This document shows positions 13,302 through 26,145 of a stretch of 64,000 bases of DNA, in pieces. The notes beneath the pieces are model-generated. The model saw only the letters and a list, made by a program, of their open reading frames with translations, was not told where the DNA came from and did not search any database. Position numbers and translations under genes: made by a program. Source of the DNA: Balanoglossus misakiensis (taxonomy: Eukaryota; Hemichordata); NCBI GenBank assembly GCA_040954595.2, contig CM082594.2:3968001-4032000 (forward strand), read 5' to 3'. The stretch's first letter is position 1, and each line of letters begins with the position of its first letter.

Positions 13302-13841
13302 TCACTTCCTGCTTCTCGATCGGTTGGCATCCCTTCGAGTGGCATATTCCCTATCCGGATTACTCTTCCCGGGGCTGTAGTGCCCCCTGCCTCTCAGAGC
13401 AGTCCCTCTTCCCATCTCCCTGGTTGACACAATCTCTTGGGTTAGCGACGGTCTCACACCTGTGCCCGCACTACCCACAACTGGCCTGTGCTTCAGAGCG
13501 CCCACAGTAAGCCTGGAACTGCCCAGAGTGGCAAGGGCCGGTTTGTACTTGCTCAGGGTGGAGCTGCTTACCAACTGCTTCTTGCCAGCAAGCAGCACGC
13601 TACTCCGCCGGTACATGCTTTGTTTTGTTGTGGATTGCGCAGTGGTAGTCGGACGGGCACCACTCCACCCGATGGCCAGCTGTTTTTTCAGCTTCATCAC
13701 AGTTCCCTGTATCTCTTTGCCCCGCGCGGTCAACGTACCATTTTTTGTTTGTTGCAGTCTTAGGGCCTTCTCCAGTCCCCTGATTCGTTCTCTGGTGTCG
13801 ATAATCCACTTTGAAGAGGTTGTCCTTTGTGACTGGGGCTC
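13302..13841 (-). CDS. Possible alternative terminal exon or separate coding unit, function unknown
   Basis: An open frame of 179 codons starts right after a good acceptor (pyrimidine run then TTTTTAG, ending at 13842) and stops with TGA at 13302. The product is basic and low-complexity. It opens with a possibly helical part (KWIIDTRERIRGLEKALR) and ends in an Arg/Ser/Lys-rich tail (RDANRSRSRK). It lies just 3' of the SAFB-like stop (13948) on the same strand, followed by AATAAA at 13109. The exon begins in phase 0, so it could accept splicing from SAFB-like exons 9 or 10, which end in phase 0. I do not recognise the protein. It could instead be a chance open frame in 3' UTR, since GC-rich opposite-strand frames are also open here. 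Confidence 0.35.
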   Translation of the reverse strand, partial: EPQSQRTTSSKWIIDTRERIRGLEKALRLQQTKNGTLTARGKEIQGTVMKLKKQLAIGWSGARPTTTAQSTTKQSMYRRSSVLLAGKKQLVSSSTLSKYKPALATLGSSRLTVGALKHRPVVGSAGTGVRPSLTQEIVSTREMGRGTALRGRGHYSPGKSNPDREYATRRDANRSRSRK

Positions 13842-13947
13842 CTAAAAAGTAGAAATAAATGCAAAGCGCAACCATGCTGCAATCATGATATCATCTACCT
13901 TGGCTATCATACATTTCTGCTGTGTTAAGTCTCTTTAACTTTTTTAA

Positions 13948-16900
13948 TCAATATCTGTGCAAGCCCCGCTGTGTTACATCTTTGTAGATATCAAAGCGCG
14001 CATCAGGCTGTGTCTGACGATGCCGATCTGCCCCATACGCGGCAGCCCCTGTAGGTCCTCCTACCTGTACTGTGTTCATCATGAAGGCGCTTCCGGCGTG
14101 ATGCTGGGTGGTCTGCGCCATGTAACCAGCGGTTGGTCGCTGACCGAGCAGGGGTGCTGTCTGGGCAGCTGATTGCATCTGAGCGTTGCGCTGCTGCTGG
14201 ACGCTCACTTGGTTGGAGACTGGGGCTCCTGGCCAACGCTCGCCGTGCCTGTTGACAGTGGGGTTCTCCAGCCCTCCCTGGGGCCACTGCTGCGGTTCAT
14301 CCTGGACGGTCGGCACCGGGCCGAGCAAACCGGGACCAAAATTTCCACCGGCAACACTGGTGCGCCCCCTGGTAGAAGTGGTGGTCCGCCCGACGCCACG
14401 ATCATCCTGCATTGTGCTTCGGCTCTGCCACGAATCGGACACCTGGTCACGTCTCATATCTGTGGAGTAGTGGCTCTGCTGTTGTCGTGAGTCGTGACTG
14501 TAGGATGAATCCACACGTCTTCCGCTATCTGAAATCCTGTCGCGTCTATCACTGCCCCTTGTATCCGTACGCCGGTCTTGGCCTGACAGACTTCGCTCGG
14601 ATTTCCACTCATCACGGCTGCTTATGCCCGTAGCTCGCCTTGGTGGTGAATCTATCCTGCGCGATGACTCGGTTGGCCTGCCACGCATGGAATCTCTCAT
14701 CGGTAGATCTTTGACTTTGCTTCTATCACTCAGTGAATCCCTTCGGTCGCGATCTCGGTCACTCACTGGTCTTCCTGGCTGGCGGGGTGGGAAACGGTCG
14801 TCTCTGCTGTGATCCGAGATTCGATCGGCCCCCCGGCTCTCGACGATTCTCCGATCGGTTGTACGATGGCTATCTCTGACTGCATCACGGCGAACAGGTT
14901 GTTCAGTGGTGCGTCTCACTGGCACTCCTGCTGTGGGCTCTGACCGCCTGCGAATCACATCATCTCTTCTCATGGGCTCATCCCTGCGGACATCACGGAC
15001 CTCTCGTCTGTTATGGTCAGGCCTTTGAAGAGTATTGACACCCCTCACGTCTCTTCTGATGTTCCCCGTCATCGTGTGAGACTGTGCATCCCGTCTCACA
15101 TTTCCACCAAGGTTGTGGGACTGAGCATCTCTTCTGGTATTCCCCTGGATGGTATGGGTATGTGACTGCCCTGTGTCTCGCCGTACATTCCCTGGCATGT
15201 CTCTTCTTCCATGATCATCACGCCTCACTTGATCATCTCTTCTAACGTGATCTGAGCGATAAGCTGGCTCATCCCTTCTCCTGATGTTGTCGATATCGGA
15301 GTACCTGTTTCCTCCTGTGCTGTCATCAAGGGTTCGCCCATCTCGACGGTCGTATCTCTCCACTCTACGTTCCATAGTATCTGACGGCCGACTCGAATCT
15401 CCCTGCTGCCCTCTGTCGCGGGAGTCAAAGTCAGAGTACCGGTTTGGTTCGTCGTTGGAATCAAAACCCATGGCCATGCGTTTTGGTTCAGTGAAGAACT
15501 GGTCAGTAGAGGCGGCTAAATTACGGCTTTCGAAAGAGCGCTTCAACCCCGCGCGGCGTTCTTGGTCAAGACGTATCTGTGCCTCCAGTCTTCTTTGCTC
15601 CTGCCTTTCTTGTTCCAATCTTTCGTGCTCTCGAATGCGCTCCCGCTGCAGCCTCATCCTTTCCTGTTCAAGACGTTCCCTTTCCAAGCGCTCCTTGTCA
15701 AGCCTCTCCCGTTCGCGCGCCACCAGTTCCCGCTCCCTTCGGATCTTTTCTTCCTCCTCGCGTTGCTTTCTGCGGATGTTTTCCCGGTCTCTACGCAGCT
15801 GCTCTTGTCTCTCTCTTTCCTTGCGCCTTTCCATCTCCCGCATTTCCCTCTCCTTCTGCCGCTGCCTCTCCTTTTCCCTCTTCTCTTTGATTTGCTCAAA
15901 CGACAGGATATCTTTCTTCTCACCCGGCTTCTTGGCAGGGATGGTAGTGCTGGTAGTCTTTGCTGCTGTAAGAGGTTTTTCATCTTTCTTGGCTTTAACA
16001 CTCACCACAGGTTCTCCCTTACTCTTATCCATGACAACTGTTCTTCCTGCAACATAATAAATAAATCCAGACATTTAAGTATCGCGTATCAAGTCTAAAA
16101 CCTTATCAAAAACACTGCCATAATACGAATTCATCAAAGGCTGAAAAGATTCAATTGAAGTATGATTCTGTAATGTGACATACCTTTGGCATTAACATCA
16201 TCTTTTTTCTCAACTGGTTTCTTCTCTGGGGTCGACTTATCATCTGGTTTCTTCTCTGCCACTGGCTTATCATCTTTCTTTGGGACACTCACAGCTTTTG
16301 CACCCTCCTTAACTGCCGCTTGCGTCTTCTCTCCTTCCTTTTTGACTGTTACAACATTAGAAGCACCCTCACTTTTGACATCTTTGGCTTCAGTCTTTGC
16401 GTCTTTCTTGGGTTCAGTTGATTTGACCCCTGTGTCCTTCACGTCCTTCTTTTCTGCTGGTTTGCGGGCACTAGCTGCTGGGTCTGTCTTGGCCTATTTA
16501 ATGCAGAAACACCACAATCAGTTTAATATTAAGATATTTTAAAATGTCACTGTCATTATTTCACCCTGCTTATAAGATGCATCAATGCATAAATATTCCC
16601 TCAAAATTATTTCTGTTAAAGTACCCTCAAAACATTATACCTAAGGTAAACACACCATGTGCAAAAATATGAAAACTTGCAAGTCACATTGCACACCATA
16701 ACATGACCTTCTCATGTAAAATACAAGATTTTTACCAGCTTCTTTCAGTAATTTGCCAAAAAGGGTGTCATGTTTTCCCACTTGAATTCTGAAGCACTCC
16801 TGTGCACTCCTAAAGTTCAACCCATTACTATGTAACTTGACACACACCTATAATTCCAACAAAAGCCATTGCCCTAAGGCCAGGAACTTCACTCACCCAT

Positions 16901-19900
16901 TCTACATAGATGATGCGTCCATGAAGCTCAGTCCTGTGAAGATGGTTGAAAGCCTTGTTGGCTTCAGCATGACTCGACATGGTGACAAAACCATAGCATC
17001 TGGCACCAGGGCTGTGAGCACTGGTAACTATTTTGGCTCCGACAACCTGCATTTGATGAAAATCAGATTTGAAATTAATGATGTAATGTACGCCTAACAA
17101 GAGTGGTGCAGACAAAGCTATTATAATATGAGAATGTCTTCATTCGCTTTCACTGTCTTTTTGGGGATCAAACATCACACCGCATGTTATGTAATCTTTG
17201 CAAATGGCAGTTTCATGAAAGTCAGTGTTTTCACAATTTGCAAATAACTTACAATCGTTCCCATCTGGATTCGAACGATAATGTTGATCTAAATGTTACC
17301 ATACTTGCACATTTGGTTTGCCAAGTTGTTCCTTATCTTACTTCAGTTTCGGCGCCCAGTTGCTGATGTTGCGGTAAATTCAAAGAGGTTATATCGAGAT
17401 TGATAACAATACTAACAGTGGGGTATTACGGGTGTCGTAAGAGGATCGTCTTACACTTTAAACAAACTGGCGAAGCATCCTACCGGGTAAGAAACCATTA
17501 ATCCTGTTTGTGTTTGCCGCAAAGCATATAAACTGTACAACAACTGTAGCAAAGTTGGAATCAACTTCACAAACCAATTACACAAGTGTGATAACATTTA
17601 GATCAACATGAACGTTCGAAGCCAGATGGGAACGACAATAAAAATAGCATACACTGGTAAAAAGCAAGCCTATCAATGTCAGGCATCGCTTACCTTGCCA
17701 TATTTACTGAAAGCAGACTTCAGGTCAGTAGCTTTGGTGCTGGATGATAGGTTACTAACCCACAGATTTTTACCACTGGTTGAGGAACTGGTCCTTGAAG
17801 ATGACGACGATGATGATGATCCACGCCGGTCTAACAAAAAAAAATTTAACACTGAAATTATCTGGCATATAACAACGGCTAATGCACTCAGCATTACAAA
17901 GTTTGTTACATATAAAGCACACTTACATGCACACAAACACATACAGCACACTTACATGTACATGCACACACGCTCTGAGCCATGGTATCTGACTGGAGCA
18001 CATTCTACCCAAAATGCAGCTGGTCAGATTTGAGTTCTCTTGGACCATTTTTGGCATGCCAAATTAAGGTGGTGTTACTTACTGCCAAAACATGCGAAAC
18101 AGTTAATAAGTAGTACGTATCATTACTTGAAGACAGACATTCAGAATATGTCATTTTGCTCACCTTTTTCATCTTTAGCAGGGGTTTTGTTGGGTTCCTT
18201 GGCTGTCGTGCTGAAATTATAACACCACACACAAAAACACAGGAATTAATGACTATTCTGCCAGCACTAGTAAAACACAAAGTCAATGAGAGACAGTTAC
18301 TACTAAAACTATCAATGCAAGCTTTTGAAAATATGAGCAGAATTTTCCCATTGCTTTCAGGGCAAATATTCCACCTGCAGGAGTGTCCTGCTAAAGTTGA
18401 CAGCAGACCTCCAAGGCAGATTGGTTCGAAAGCAAGAACGCCCAACACTTCTGTGCATCTTCATGACTCCACGCTGTAGTTGAAAATTTGACTGCTCCTG
18501 AAACATCCAGGTTGTCAAGCTGGGGTCGTCGGAAAAAGACATCGAAGGACTGGGGATACAATGGGGTTTCATAAGAGAGGTCACCGACATGATCTGCAAT
18601 GCAGACTGAGTAAACTTTGGTTTACACATCTTTCTCTCCCTCCAGGTTCCACGAGGATATGTCCATGCAGATTTTTTTTTTACTATTTTAGATGTCCATG
18701 GTTAGCAATAGATGGCCAAAACACATTGGTGATGGAGTTGAAGTGTTTGGAAAAGCCAAAAACTGCCGGTCAAGCTGCGTCCCAACTGAATTTTTCTGAA
18801 AATATTTCAACTTTTTCACAGATTTTCTATGCCTTCACAACAAAATACATAGCAAACAAGGAAATTTGTTGGAAGGCCTTTTTTCAAACTATTGGAATTT
18901 GCAGAGCTTTCTTGGCAATGGAGGTCATCTTCAAGTCGCTTTCACACGTCCACTTTCCATTACATCTTCAGGTTTTTTACCTCCAAAACAGAGGGGAGAC
19001 TTTCCAGCTGCAGAAACTGCACACGGAAAAACAAAAAAATACATACGCATAGAGAGACAGTGCCAAGAACTTTCAAAACTTACACTAAATAGATAGTGGA
19101 GAGATGAAATAACAAACCTCTTGGTCCGTGAACTAGAGGGTGTTGAGGATGGACTTTTCTTTCCAGTTGCGGTTTCTTTGACAGTTTTTGGTGTCTCCTC
19201 GCTCTTTTTATCACCACTCTCACTTTTCTTTGGCTCCTCCTTTTTCTCTTCCTTCACTTCCACCTTTTTCTCGGTTGACTCTTCTTTGCTCTCTTCAGAT
19301 TTGGTCTCCTTGGCTTCGGCCGTCTCAGTCTTGACAACCGCATCTTTCACGACAGCCGCAGCAGCCTCCTCAGCTGGTTTCTTCGTCTTATCCCCATCAT
19401 CATCTTTTTTCTCCTCTTGCTGGAGGTCAGCATCCAGCTCCATGATCGACTGGTCATCAGCATGCACTACTAGGGATATGTTGTCTTCCGACTTAGGAAT
19501 AGATGAAGTGTCCATTTTTATGGTGTCTTCTTTGGTAAGAGGCTCCACTATGGGTGCTGAACTTGGAGTCGGTGGTTCAGATACCGTGACTGGTACCTCG
19601 ATCTTAGGCTCGGGCGTCTGCTCAGTATTTTCAACTGAAAGTGAATTTAGAAAAGTGAAGCATTGCTCCTGTATATACTCATTCGCGATCCTCTGCTTCG
19701 CCGTGGTTGTTTCCCCATTTTTCAGGTCTCAGTTCCGGACCAGTCACTTACTGCAACTTGCTTGCATGACTTACCTTATTATCTTCCATCCAGCTCACCA
19801 TAAATTCCATTTCACCAGCTGTACAACTGAGTTTACCTTTTGTCATCCAAAACCAACTTCCTATTTAGATATTTTTTCCCAACCCCATCCCCAACCACAC

Positions 19901-22900
19901 AACTTGGAAAACTACAAACTTTCTAACACTTGGGGGATTAAAATGATGCTCACAAGTCAGATAAAATACAATCCATTGTGTGATGGTACTGAACTTTGTT
20001 TTGTTTACCCTCCTGGTTTGGTATGATCTGCACGTTCTTGACTGTGATGACACTCCGTCAGACAAACACGCATCTGTTGCACTGCCCCAAGGTGAGATGT
20101 GAATATGGCGACTGACATGAACTGACACGTTGTTGCTGGTTCTGAGTGGTGATGTCCAGGCGTCAACTGTTTACAGTAGAAACTGTTTTTTTCTCCAAGT
20201 CATGCGGCCTTTCTCCATTGGTGGCTCAAACAGCTCACTGTGTTGAAGATTGCTGTGCATTACTCTGTGAATAAACATCTTCTCAGGGTTTGCCAAATGC
20301 ACCAAACCACTGTCTAAATGGACCATTTGTATTTCTCTGTTGGCTGTGATTTTCTTCAGACTGGAATGTCACTCGCTGGTCTATTTGATTTACGACGACG
20401 TTTAAAACTTGAATCTTCTTCCTGTGAATGTCATTTTATCATCCGTGAAGTGGTTTCCAACCTCTCTCTGCTCATTGACAAGTTTCTGTGCTCGTTGACA
20501 AGTTTCTGGTGGTTTCCCATAAAATGTACAATATAGTTTTCTGTTATGACGACGCAAAACCTCTTCGGCTGGAAGTCCATCTTCTTTGCAGTAATGCTTG
20601 GTTGGGTATATATTTCTGTAGTATACTTCCGTATTTTCAAATGTCAAGATTCTTTTCCATCTGACAATGAGTTGTAAACATTTATGACCAGAGCACTGTT
20701 GCTGTTCTCCAATCTTGTTTCTTCAATACCTTGTGAAAATACTTGCTCTTGAGTTGACAAAGTTCTACTTTGCGCTGACAGAGAAGGCTTGAACTTATGA
20801 CATTTCTCAAAATGCCACTGCAGTTTCACACCAAGTTATACAGTACACATCAAACACAATGGATCATAGGGTGCAGTTTTTTTTCCCTTTTTGCAAAATT
20901 AGTCAAGACCATATAATACACTTTATGATTTTCTCAAGAATTTACGACACAAAAATCGTGAACTTTAACCCTTTCACACACACCCAGCATCCCTTGAGGT
21001 CCAAAGTTCGCCACAGAAGACAATGGATTTGCACCAAACCACTGTGGTGAAAGGGTTCAAATGAAATAAGCTGTTGTGAGCATCACTCTTTCCCACCATG
21101 ACCCAACCCCATTTACCAAATTGAGTACCACACAGAGAGTCTCTGGTACGAGCAGAAACTCTGTGTGTATGCTGGTATTTGACAAATACTCTACCTTTCT
21201 CATCGCTGCTGCCTTCAACTTCCTGTCGAGAGAAGAAGACACACATAAATTTAAATCATTAGCCTATAGTTCATAGTTTAGGTTCAACGAGATAAGAATG
21301 ACATTATTGCTAATGCATATATGTATATGTATATATCGTAGAATGGAGAGTTTGAAGGCATCAATCACAACATATCTTGTTCATATTCTGAATAACAAAG
21401 AGTGTGTTGTGCGACTTACATCAATTAATAATTGATCATCCTCCGCTGTGATATTGATCACATCACCTTCAATCATGTCTTCATCTGGTTCCTCCATTTC
21501 AATCTGCACATTTCAAAGCATTTGGTTGATTAAGTTTGATTCATTGCTTCAGATTATTTTCAACAAATTCCAAAAATTAGAAATGTCCAATTTCACTGGT
21601 TCTGGCTAATTTAAATAATCTACGATTACTTTACCTCATTATCAGCTTCCTCTTGTACTTCAGCTGTTTCCACATCATTTGTATCTTCCTTGCTCTCTCC
21701 CTCCGGTTCTGCTTCTTCCTCCTCCTCTTTCACCTCCATCTCTTCAGCTTCCTCATCTGCCAACACCGCCTCCTCTTCGTCCTCTGCCAACACATCCTCT
21801 TCTTCTTCCTCCTCCTCCTCCACATCATCCTCTCCTACATCGTCTTTCACTTCAAATCCTTCCAAATCATCATTCACTTCAAACCCTTCAACATCTTCCC
21901 CCTCCCCCTCTTCATCTATTTCTTCCTCGGCGTCACCTCCTCCCTCTTCGGTTTCTGTGTTGTTGTCTCCATCCTGATCCTGTTGTTCATCTGCATCGCC
22001 ATGATTTTCTGTGTCTGCACTTTCATCCTGGATGGAAATACAATACATTTACCATTTCACATAAATTGCCACGCTGGCGGACAACTATACTTGCCTGATA
22101 TTTCCCGATAAATGTTACTTTATGACTAACTAGAATACATGAATTCAAACCTACTCGGTTAGCCACCCAGCCTATACCCCCTTCATACACACTTGTGTAA
22201 AAAAAAAAAAAAAATTGAGGAAATCTCAAAAGTAGGGTCTCAAAACTTATAAAGTATATGCACAAAAAGAAATTTCAGCATAATGGTTTCAGACTCAAAA
22301 TACAACCATTTGGAGTAACTACTGTATGTTCCTTACCTCCTCTTTGACCTTAGTCCGTGGTTTTCCTATAAAGAATCACCAAAGAATACAATTATTAAAC
22401 CAGGCAAGAAATGAAATTCTTGATGTAATAACACATAGTTTTCCTTCAAGAGTTGATCATTTGGCTACTTTCTGCTAACAAAAAGTTACAAGTCATGGCC
22501 AATAACATAGAATTACCTTTATGGTAATTCAACATCAAAATGAGATGACTTACTTGTTGGTGTCTTCTTCACTGCTGTAGCTTCAACTTCTATGACTTCG
22601 GGATCACCACCTTCATCCTTGATAGCCTGTTGAGCAAAAGTGACAATTACATCAGAATCCAATTTGTACCCTGTTTCATCAGAGCAGAGCCAAATGTACA
22701 ATAACAAGATCTGGCATCATATTCATGTTAGAAAAAAACCTGGTAACTTGCTAATTGGAAGATGTGGTCATTCAAAAAGGCTTTGGAATGGCAGTGTTCT
22801 CCCCGGGGCCAGAGGGAAGCAGGGCGGCTAATTTACATAATTTATGCAATAATATTTTGCATAATATATTCATACAATTTGCATAATGAACTCTGCAAGC

Positions 22901-25253
22901 TTACAAGTTTCTTTTACAGGTTTTCTTTTCTTCTGTACCATCCATCACATTCATATAAACAAAAATAGCACAACAAACTCAAAATTACATATCCTGCTAT
23001 TTATTTACACTCTAGTTTAACAAATCATTTAAAGACTTTTGACTGTGATAGTACAAATTTCAATGACCTCCCCATGAAGACCTAGTAAAACAATTTTCAC
23101 CCAGAGATCTCCTGGGTTCCTAAATCATTTAGCATATTTGGCTAAAATTTAAGTGACCCCCCCCCCCCCCTGGATTTTGCCGCCACCCCTCGGCCGTAAA
23201 AACTGAACAGTCCCTAAAGCAATGATTTCTTTCCTGATAAAATCGACAAATTACTGATGGAAATTACTGTTATGCTGCTGAAAAAAACCCACAAAAAAAC
23301 GCCTGCCTTTTTTGCTTCTTTTTGACATCACTAATTGCCCTTGAACATCGATCTCAGGGTGTCTGCCGCGGCCGTGTGTACAAGTATTCTGCAGACGCGC
23401 GGATACATGGCATGACCTCTAACAAAAGTTGCTACATCTTTTGTCAAGTTTTAGATATTTTGTTGCGACCGGAACGCTGAGCTGCGTTAGTTGTTGCAAT
23501 TTGTGCGTTACTACGTCAATGATACTATTTATAGAACGCCTATCTAAAGATTAAACTGGTGCGCTGAGTGAAATGGGCAACGCGTACTGTTTCACGATCC
23601 GGTGAAATGCGATCGTGACTCGACAAATGATTTATTCTACTTTGCGTGTTCCGTGGGGAACTCCGGTAACATTTACCGGGGTACCGGCCTTAACAAAACA
23701 CTGCAGAAACAATACATTGACAAACTTATCACACTGTGACAAAGGTGTGAACTACACGTTGTGCAATGTCGCGTCGATCATTCCCTCGAACGTCAGCCGC
23801 ATGCAGAAACAATTACCGGGGCGGGAATGAAAAGAAAGCAGGGCGGCGCGTAAGATAGCAGGGCGGCAAAAAATAAAGGAGGGCGGGTCTGCCCTGCTAA
23901 AACCCCCCGGGGAGAACACTGAATGGTATCCATGTGTGACAACAGTGATTCTTGATGTCATAACAATAAATTTGAATTTGTACAGTTAAAGGGACAAAGT
24001 CTCTCTCTCGCTGTCCTTTTTTCCATTAATTATGTTTCATACAAGACACTGTTTATGTTAATGTACATTTGGATATATAGTGAATCAATGATCAACCACA
24101 CAAAACTTCCATCCCGCTTGTATGATATGAGAGTAAAAACTCGCCCAAAATGAATAAATGGTAAAGAACGATTATTCATTTTGGCGAGTATTTTTACTCT
24201 TGTGTCTACAAGTGGGACGGAAGTTGTGTGTGGCTGAACGTTCATTCACTATATACATGTAGGATAACAAACGGTGTCTTGTATCAAATATAATTAATGG
24301 AAAAAAGGGCAGCGAGAGAGAGAGACTTTGTCCCTTTAAAATTTGTATTTTCCCAAATATGGAAATCATGGGAGACTGATAGCCACGTTGATGAGTTTGG
24401 GGACCAAAGTTAACACTGGTCACGTGTCGTTCACATTCTTGTCAACAAGCTGTGGAAACGCAGGGATACCATTGATGTTTTACAACTGCCCATCATTTTG
24501 AACACATTTTTTTTTCAACAAAAACAAGTATGCCAGACAGATCTGCGAAAATGTGGTCCAAAATATCAAGCCTTGTGTCAGTCAACCCAATTCATATTCA
24601 TGAGCATTTGTATAGCGTGGGACACTTGGTGTAGGGATTCAATCTTTACACAACACCACTGCACTAAACAATAATGACTAATGCATATGCTTGGGCAAAT
24701 CCCCAGGCTTGGCTAAATGTCTGTTTTTGAATGCACAAGACCCCATCACATTGCATTAAATTAAATTATACCGGTTTATGGAGGGGAATGTGTGCACATA
24801 AACAAGACAAAACACGCCTGCTAATTTTTGTGCAGTCAACCCTTTCCCGCTGGCCGCTGGTGTCGTGCACTATGCAAAAATTATATTGTCGTTCACAGAA
24901 AAAAATGCCTCCCGCAAATCAAATTTAACGGCGAAAAACAAGTACATGACAAAGAATTCTTCAAGTCTCTACATGTGTACAGTCCCGTAATTATTCAGAT
25001 GGTAAGTGGCAACTGTACGTAAAAATAATGAACGATCAAAAATTGTCCGCCATCTTGAATCGTATGCAGCTCGCGCACTACACAACTGCTAAAGTATTTT
25101 TTCATTATAAGGCAGAAGACAATTAATTACCTTCTGCAATCTTTCAACAAGGGCTGCTTTGTTTCCACTTTTATCTTTTCCTCGCTTCTCCAACTGTTCT
25201 TTAAGGTCTACAACTCGTAATTCACTAACTTTCTTTTTCGTTAGCCCAGTCAT
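13948..25253 (-). CDS. SAFB-like: SAFB/SLTM-like scaffold attachment factor (SAP + RRM protein), complete
   Basis: Nuclear-matrix and chromatin-associated protein that binds AT-rich DNA through a SAP domain and RNA through an RRM; the family acts in transcription and splicing. Coding exons in order: 25131-25253, 22554-22626, 22337-22365, 21635-22027, 21420-21503, 21195-21222, 19118-19634, 18164-18210, 17694-17830, 16897-17046, 16184-16493, 13948-16046. All phases join, giving 1329 residues. The SAP domain is residues 1-41 ([16 protein letters not shown]). A very acidic Glu/Asp region follows (about 76-206), then Lys/Glu-rich linkers. The RRM is about 453-527, with RNP2 as LWVSNL and RNP1 as RCYGFVTM. 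After it come [16 protein letters not shown], a family hallmark, a long Arg/Glu coiled region (about 675-800), an RRD-rich tail, and a DARF motif near the C-terminus as in vertebrate SAFB. It is longer than human SAFB or SLTM, mainly in the linkers and tail. SAFB, SAFB2 and SLTM cannot be told apart here. Confidence 0.93.
20967..21057. repeat. About 90-bp palindromic repeat, copy in SAFB-like intron
   Basis: Ends are inverted repeats (AACCCTTTCAC ... GTGAAAGGGTT), with an inner block related to GGTTTGGTCCAAATCCATTG. Related copies lie at 27841, 55080, 57216, 60339 and 62394. This is a dispersed MITE-like family. Confidence 0.75.
22792..23921. mobile_element. CAGTG-ended DNA transposon remnant, non-autonomous
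   Basis: Terminal inverted repeats CAGTGTTCTCCCCGGGG at 22792 and its reverse complement ending at 23921, flanked on both sides by the direct repeat AATGG (22787-22791 and 23922-23926). Subterminal AGCAGGGCGG-type blocks occur near both ends. CAG-ended termini recall hAT-type elements, although hAT duplications are usually 8 bp. No transposase frame is visible in the 1130 bp. It sits in intron 1 of the SAFB-like gene. Confidence 0.8.
23986..24339. mobile_element. TTAA-flanked foldback MITE, copy 1
   Basis: TTAA on each side (23986-23989 and 24336-24339) encloses 346 bp with terminal inverted repeats AGGGACAAAGTCTCTCTCTC. A second pair of inverted arms inside (CTCGCCAAAATGAATAA and its complement) makes the whole element an imperfect palindrome. 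The TTAA target suggests mobilisation by a piggyBac-type transposase. No coding capacity. It lies in intron 1 of the SAFB-like gene. Confidence 0.88.
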
Positions 25254-25670
25254 TGCGAATACCAGCGTGCACCACCCAACACCACGCGCAAGATGTCTAT
25301 GAATACCCGGATGTACAGTGTGTCACGTGACATACAAATGTTCGCCTGATTATTTCAGATTCTTTTCAATTTGAATTTTCAGCAAAAAACATGTAATTGT
25401 AGATCACCTTGTCACATGATACATATCATGTATTGAGAATTTCAGTGACCGCGGACGGAGAAAGCGGATCGTTTTGATTCACAGTAGTAAGATTCGGTCG
25501 ATGAGGGCGCGCTTGCCTGGACCCAGCTTACCGGCCCCCATGGCCCCCATGTGCATTGCCATGCCAAGGCCAACATTAGATCTAAAGTGATTTTGAGTTA
25601 AACTCCTGCTATGCACTCATGTTTATAAATCAGGTGACTCCCAGTATGGATTGCTTTGCCTGAATAACAA

Positions 25671-25800
25671 ATCGTTTATTTGACAATTTTACACAGTTCC
25701 CACGTTCATGTAATATGATCAAGAAACTGGGTTGTCTGGCCATAAATGGGAGTGCCTCTCAATGAATCGTTTATTTGATAATTTTACACAGGTCCCACAT
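25671..25800. repeat. Two tandem copies of a short diverged repeat
   Basis: ATCGTTTATTTGA followed by AATTTTACACAG and TCCCAC occurs at 25671 and again at 25766, a 95-bp spacing. It lies between the ALG13 3' end and the SAFB-like 5' end. No function is suggested. Confidence 0.6.
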
Positions 25801-25974
25801 AGTTTAAACAAGAAAGGGCGCTCTGAACATAAACTGTGAGATTATTAACAAATTTTACAAAATGGGAGGCCACTTGGCATTTCAGTATAGTTGGGAATAA
25901 CATGTTTGACCTGCAGTGAAATAAGTGAATTTAGACCAATACACTGAGAGTATACAGATTTCATTCAAAAAAGT

Positions 25975-25980
25975 TTTATT
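25975..25980 (-). terminator. Candidate polyadenylation signal for ALG13
   Basis: AATAAA on the minus strand, about 170 nt after the ALG13 stop at 26146. This is the first canonical signal I noted downstream and it lies at a plausible UTR distance. Confidence 0.45.
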
Positions 25981-26145
25981 AATATAACCCTATTAATCTA
26001 TACATTGGTTTGACCATATTGTTCTCAATTAGTATTGATTCCTCAACACACAATGAGCTAGGGGGTGACAGGGTTTGGTACCTTTTGGGAAGTACTGATC
26101 AAATGTAAATATTTTAAGTTTTTTTAAATTGTGTTGAATCATTTA

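Noticed and set aside
14003-16098. Several long frames inside the last SAFB-like exon on both strands (e.g. 15284-16057)
   Set aside because: Shadows of the real Arg/Glu/Asp-rich frame, whose codon bias keeps other frames open.
20402-20647. 81-codon frame in a SAFB-like intron, considered as an extra exon or a transposon relic
   Set aside because: SAFB-like exons 6 and 7 already join in phase across it, and no domain was recognised.
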